Source: an uncultured Bacteroidales bacterium (GTDB taxonomy: Bacteria; Bacteroidota; Bacteroidia; Bacteroidales; Bacteroidaceae). Taken from it: DNA of 64,000 bases. Of the stretch, positions 60,849 to 64,000 are shown in pieces. Position numbers and translations under genes: made by a program. The notes beneath the pieces are model-generated. The model was not told the DNA's origin. It worked only from the letters and a program-made list of their open reading frames with translations, and did not search any database. The stretch is from NCBI GenBank assembly GCA_902776455.1, contig CACYQI010000002.1, positions 124,001-188,000 of the forward strand, written 5' to 3'. Position 1 is the stretch's first letter. Every line of letters begins with the position of its first letter.

Positions 60849-62066
60849 ATGAAGAAGCTAATTTTCCTTTTTGCTGTCACATTCTGTCTGTCTCTCGGAG
60901 CACAGAAGAAAGTTATCGATTCTAAGACTACGTTTGCTCGCGAGGCCTTGCAACCTTATGTTGACCGTGGCGAACTGCCCGGCGCTATCAGTATTTTCTA
61001 CAACGACGGAGTGCAGGAGACGTGCTGCATCGGCTATGCCAACGTCGAAAAGAAGCGTCCCATCCGCCTCGACAACGTCTTCATGCAATGCTCGCAGACG
61101 AAGGGCTTCTGCGGCGTGACCATCGCGAAGCTCGTGGAGGAGGGGAAGCTCTCGCTCGACGACCCTGTGTCGAAGTATCTGCCTGAGTTCAAGGAACTAT
61201 GGGTGCTGGACAGCGACAAGGACGGCATCCGTACGTTGCACAAGGCTAAGAACGAGCTGACCGTGCGCATGGTGTTGAACCACACGGGCGGCTTCCCCTT
61301 CGAGTGCAGCGCCAAGCGCAATGATGTGCGTGGCGGCGGCTGGTCGGGTGGCGCACCGCTCCGGCAGGTGGCAGCCGTTGCTGCGGGTTCGCCCATCATG
61401 TTCGAGCCTGGCACGAAGGACCTTTACTCCAATACGGGCATCGACATCGGTGCAGCCGTTGTGGAAGTCATCACGGGCATGAAGTGGGAGCAGTACCTGA
61501 AGAAGGAAGTGCTCGCCCCGCTCGGTATGAAATCCACTTGGTTCTGGCCCACCGACAAGCAGCTGAAGACGCAAGTGGAGATGTACGACACCCACAAGGA
61601 CGCTCCGGCTACCTATCGCCTCGAGAACCCGTGGGAACAGCGTCCCTACAACGATGGCCACGTGTTCGCCTCTGCCGGTGCAGGCCTCTGGACTACGGCC
61701 AACGACCAGCTGAAGTTCTACAAGATGCTGATGAACCTTGGCGTGGGCGACAATGGCGTGCGCATCCTCAAGGAAGAGACCGTCAAGTCTATCCTTGCCG
61801 TCACGACGCGTCCCGACAACCTCGGCGGTTATTCTCTCGGCCTGAATGCTCCGAAGAAGGACGGCGAGAACGAGTGGTTCGGCCACGGCGGTGCTTGGGG
61901 AACCAATTGCATGGTCAACTGGCACAAGAAGCAACTCAAGCTGTGGGTGGTGCAGCTCAACGGAGGGCAGCCATGGAACGGCGCGATGAACGAAGCCGCC
62001 AATAAGTTCTTCTCGCAGACCATCGACACGTCCGGCATCGATGCCTATACAGGAAGGACGAAGTGA
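60849..62066 (+). CDS. Secreted serine hydrolase, beta-lactamase/PBP4-like family
   Basis: A 405-residue protein with a signal peptide ending SLGAQ. The nucleophile motif SQTK is at 82-85, the YSN triad motif in DLYSNTGIDI near 200, and the third motif is probably WFGHGGAWGTN, as in class C-type serine hydrolases and esterases. Family members include esterases, D-amino peptidases and penicillin-binding enzymes; antibiotic resistance should not be assumed. A promoter lies just upstream. The next gene starts 14 bp after the stop, so it is probably co-transcribed. Confidence 0.9.
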   Translation: MKKLIFLFAVTFCLSLGAQKKVIDSKTTFAREALQPYVDRGELPGAISIFYNDGVQETCCIGYANVEKKRPIRLDNVFMQCSQTKGFCGVTIAKLVEEGKLSLDDPVSKYLPEFKELWVLDSDKDGIRTLHKAKNELTVRMVLNHTGGFPFECSAKRNDVRGGGWSGGAPLRQVAAVAAGSPIMFEPGTKDLYSNTGIDIGAAVVEVITGMKWEQYLKKEVLAPLGMKSTWFWPTDKQLKTQVEMYDTHKDAPATYRLENPWEQRPYNDGHVFASAGAGLWTTANDQLKFYKMLMNLGVGDNGVRILKEETVKSILAVTTRPDNLGGYSLGLNAPKKDGENEWFGHGGAWGTNCMVNWHKKQLKLWVVQLNGGQPWNGAMNEAANKFFSQTIDTSGIDAYTGRTK

Positions 62067-62080
62067 AAGCCTCTCCCTCA

Positions 62081-62926
62081 ATGATAACAAGCACACAAAA
62101 CCCGCGCATCAAGCATCTGCTCCTGTTGCAGCAGAAGTCGTCGCAGCGCAGGGCAGACGGCCTCTTCGTCGTTGAAGGGCGTCGGGAGGTGGAGCATTGC
62201 CTCGAGGCGGGATATAAGCTTCGCACAGTCTTCGTTTGCAGCGAAATCAGCCCCCTCCCTGCCCCCACAGGGGAGTGCTCCGGAGCGTTGTGGCAGCGAG
62301 AATGTAGCATGCTCCCAAAGGGGGAGCGGGAAGGGGGCTTTGACGCTGAAGTCGTTCCCGTCAGCCGCAATGTCTATGAACGTATCGCCTATCGCGGCGG
62401 CACAGAGGGCATCGTGGCTGTAGTGGAAACGCGATGCCTCTCGCTCCGCGACCTCCGGCTCTCCGAGTCGCCTCTCATCGTGGTGCTCGAGAGTGTGGAG
62501 AAGCCCGGCAACCTCGGTGCCGTACTGCGCAGTGCCGATGCTGCCGGTGCCGATGCCGTAGTGGTGTGCGACCCCTTGACCGACCTCTACAACCCCAACC
62601 TCATCCGAGCCGCCATAGGTGCCGTCTTTACGGTGCCCTGCGTGGCTTGCAGCACGGAGGAGTGCATCTCGTTCTTCAAGGAGAAAGGCATTCGCATCCT
62701 CACAGCACAGTTGCAGGACTCCAGCCTCTATTATGACACGCCGATGACAGGCCCTACTGCCATCGTAATGGGTACGGAGGCGACGGGACTGACCGACGAA
62801 TGGCGCCTTGCTGCTGATGCTCACATCCGCATCCCCATGCTTGGCCGTTTGGACTCGCTCAACGTCTCGGTAAGCGCTGCCATTTTGCTTTTTGAGGCCG
62901 TAAGGCAGCGACAAATAGAAAAATAA
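62081..62926 (+). CDS. SpoU/TrmH-family RNA 2'-O-methyltransferase with repeat insert
   Basis: A 281-residue SPOUT methyltransferase. ATG 62081 (MITSTQNPRIKHLLLL) fits the usual start. It has the N-terminal substrate-binding domain (RADGLFVVEGRREVEHC) and the trefoil-knot catalytic domain (ESVEKPGNLGAVLRSADAAG; MGTEATGLTDEW; LDSLNVSVSAAILLFE). Residues about 58-85 (SPLPAPTGECSGALWQRECS and MLPKGEREGG) are coded by a compound palindromic element at 62255-62336, lying in the linker region of the N-domain. The catalytic part is intact, so 2'-O-ribose methylation of rRNA or tRNA is likely retained. Confidence 0.9.
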   Translation: MITSTQNPRIKHLLLLQQKSSQRRADGLFVVEGRREVEHCLEAGYKLRTVFVCSEISPLPAPTGECSGALWQRECSMLPKGEREGGFDAEVVPVSRNVYERIAYRGGTEGIVAVVETRCLSLRDLRLSESPLIVVLESVEKPGNLGAVLRSADAAGADAVVVCDPLTDLYNPNLIRAAIGAVFTVPCVACSTEECISFFKEKGIRILTAQLQDSSLYYDTPMTGPTAIVMGTEATGLTDEWRLAADAHIRIPMLGRLDSLNVSVSAAILLFEAVRQRQIEK

Positions 62927-62970
62927 GTAAAATAATTGCCTCATTCTTCTGTTCTTTAAGGAAATAATAC

Positions 62971-62978
62971 TATATTTG
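62971..62978 (+). promoter_or_regulatory. Bacteroidetes -7 element (TATATTTG)
   Basis: TATATTTG about 41 bp before the calpain-like gene; the -33 region (TGTTCTTT) is a weak match. Confidence 0.5.
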
Positions 62979-63018
62979 CAGGGAAAATGACTTGTAATAA
63001 CCTCTTAACTAAACAAAA

Positions 63019-64000
63019 ATGAATACAAAAAGACTCTTGAGCGCAGTTTTGCTAATGCTGGCTCTCTGTACAGTTTCCTTAGCGCAGCAACAACAGCAGC
63101 GATTGGACATCATTCTCAGCGACGGCGTTGTGTCCTGCTCTTTGGACGACATTCGCTACCTGGAGATTGTGGAGGGTGCAGCCCCCGGCGAACTGGATGG
63201 CGTGTGGTACTTGGGGTGGAAGGTCCTCAACAATGGTTCAGGGAACAGAACTCACTACGATGGCACCGAGATTCTCGTCTTTACGGCAGGCCCGAAGATG
63301 AAGTGGATTAAGCCCGACGGGGAAAGTGTTTATGATTTGATCTATTCAGAAACCGGCGGTCAGGAAGGTAATACTTTCAGCGGCCAGAAGCAGGGTTTAA
63401 GCACCAAAATCACTTTCCAGATTGTTGCCAAGGAGGGAGACTTGCTCCTCCTCAAGCAGGGCATGGCCCGCTACTACTTCTATAAGTCGAAGGATGCTGC
63501 GCGCTTGTCGGAATTCGTGTCCTATCCGACGCGTGCCACCATCTACACTGATTCCGAAAAGCTCTGGGCAGCCAGCATCAAAGGCGGTTCGTCGTATTCC
63601 GACCAAACCCCTATGGGCAGCCACTTCGCAAGGTATGCCGCAGCCACAGACGACGATAAGGCCTGGCTTGCCAATCCCAGCAATCAGCCCGACCTGACAT
63701 ACCATGAGCTGAGTGGCTCGTGGTCGGCTAAGTCCGTCACACTCTATCCCTTCGGCTCTCCCCAGCCTGCCGACGTCAACCAGCACGGCATCGGCGACTG
63801 CTGCATGTGTGCCGTCTTCGCTTCCTTCGCTTATATCTATCCCGAATGGATCAAGACTATCATCGAGCAGAACGGTAACAACTACACCGTCCACATGTTC
63901 GACCCCATGGGCAACCCCATTGATGTCGTGGTCGATAACAAGTTCCTGGATTATCAAGTGACGGGCAAGAACGGCAAGTTCTGCTGGTCGTCTGTCATGG
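63019..64000 (+). CDS. Secreted calpain-like cysteine protease (3' truncated)
   Basis: The frame from ATG 63019 stays open to the window end (327 codons). A signal peptide (MNTKRLLSAVLLMLALCTVSLAQ) is followed by a short motif, IILSDGVVSCSLDDIRYLEI. The same kind of motif opens the SGNH-like protein at 36.5-37.6 kb. A lipocalin-like beta region comes next (about 55-150). Near residue 258, HGIGDCCMCAVFASFAYIYP matches the C2 (calpain) active-site cysteine block, and NYTVHMFDPMGNPIDVVVD matches the following strand. Catalytic His and Asn would lie beyond the edge. Substrate unknown. Confidence 0.7.
   Translation, partial: MNTKRLLSAVLLMLALCTVSLAQQQQQRLDIILSDGVVSCSLDDIRYLEIVEGAAPGELDGVWYLGWKVLNNGSGNRTHYDGTEILVFTAGPKMKWIKPDGESVYDLIYSETGGQEGNTFSGQKQGLSTKITFQIVAKEGDLLLLKQGMARYYFYKSKDAARLSEFVSYPTRATIYTDSEKLWAASIKGGSSYSDQTPMGSHFARYAAATDDDKAWLANPSNQPDLTYHELSGSWSAKSVTLYPFGSPQPADVNQHGIGDCCMCAVFASFAYIYPEWIKTIIEQNGNNYTVHMFDPMGNPIDVVVDNKFLDYQVTGKNGKFCWSSVM

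Noticed and set aside
60849-62066. Antibiotic-resistance beta-lactamase
   Set aside because: Motifs support the broad serine-hydrolase family but nothing points to drug hydrolysis.

Overview
The window looks like a chromosomal segment of a Bacteroidales bacterium, most likely a gut or rumen Prevotella or close relative. Three things point there. Promoters are of the Bacteroidetes TAnnTTTG type. The tmRNA encodes the tag GANTYALAA. The gene content (GH31, GH43, CotH-fold secreted proteins, BlaI/M56 pairs, VirE/VapE-type protein, Wzx/Wzy locus) is typical of the group. Lineage is inferred from these features only.

Layout. 1-4.2 kb (+): a MacAB-TolC-like efflux operon (FtsX permease, ATPase, outer-membrane factor, membrane-fusion protein). 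4.4-24.6 kb (-): a PIN-domain protein with low-complexity tails, a discoidin/CotH protein, a GH43 lipoprotein, a gamma-class carbonic anhydrase, a repeat-riddled Xaa-Pro aminopeptidase, a decayed kinase-like gene, a 1519-codon frame joining a potassium channel to a secreted CotH protein, nagA, glmM, a second GH43, a toxin-antitoxin remnant, and an M56 peptidase/BlaI pair. 24.8-34.5 kb (+): two GH31 enzymes around a SusE/F-like protein, then a large multidomain GH43. 34.6-42.2 kb (-): three more CotH-family proteins, one with two CotH modules, plus an SGNH-like protein. 42.5-45.6 kb (+): a DUF6078-like gene and a VapE/VirE-type helicase gene enclosed by ~112-bp inverted repeats made of 9-nt iterons. 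45.8-57.4 kb (-): an exopolysaccharide locus (Wza-like, Wzz-like, EpsG/Wzy-like, five glycosyltransferases, a TIM-barrel protein), interrupted by tmRNA and its duplicated pieces. 58.0-60.3 kb (+): flippase and acyltransferase. 60.8-64 kb (+): serine hydrolase, SpoU-type RNA methyltransferase, and the start of a calpain-like protease.

How the genes fit together. The glycosidases, CotH proteins, NagA and GlmM suggest breakdown of hemicellulose- and glucan-type polymers plus amino-sugar handling. No SusC/SusD pair is present, so this is not a canonical complete PUL. The surface-polysaccharide genes form a nearly complete Wzx/Wzy-type set; I see no initiating sugar-phosphate transferase.

The most unusual property is the density of short repeats. 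Several distinct 7-nt tandem arrays, a CCCCTTTAGGGG-type palindromic element and a CACAACGTGGAGC-type element fill intergenic gaps. They also invade coding regions without breaking frame, where they make up internal inserts, signal peptides and C-terminal tails. With the iteron-bounded VapE unit, the channel-CotH fusion and the partial duplication of the wza-tmRNA junction, these are the parts most worth following up.
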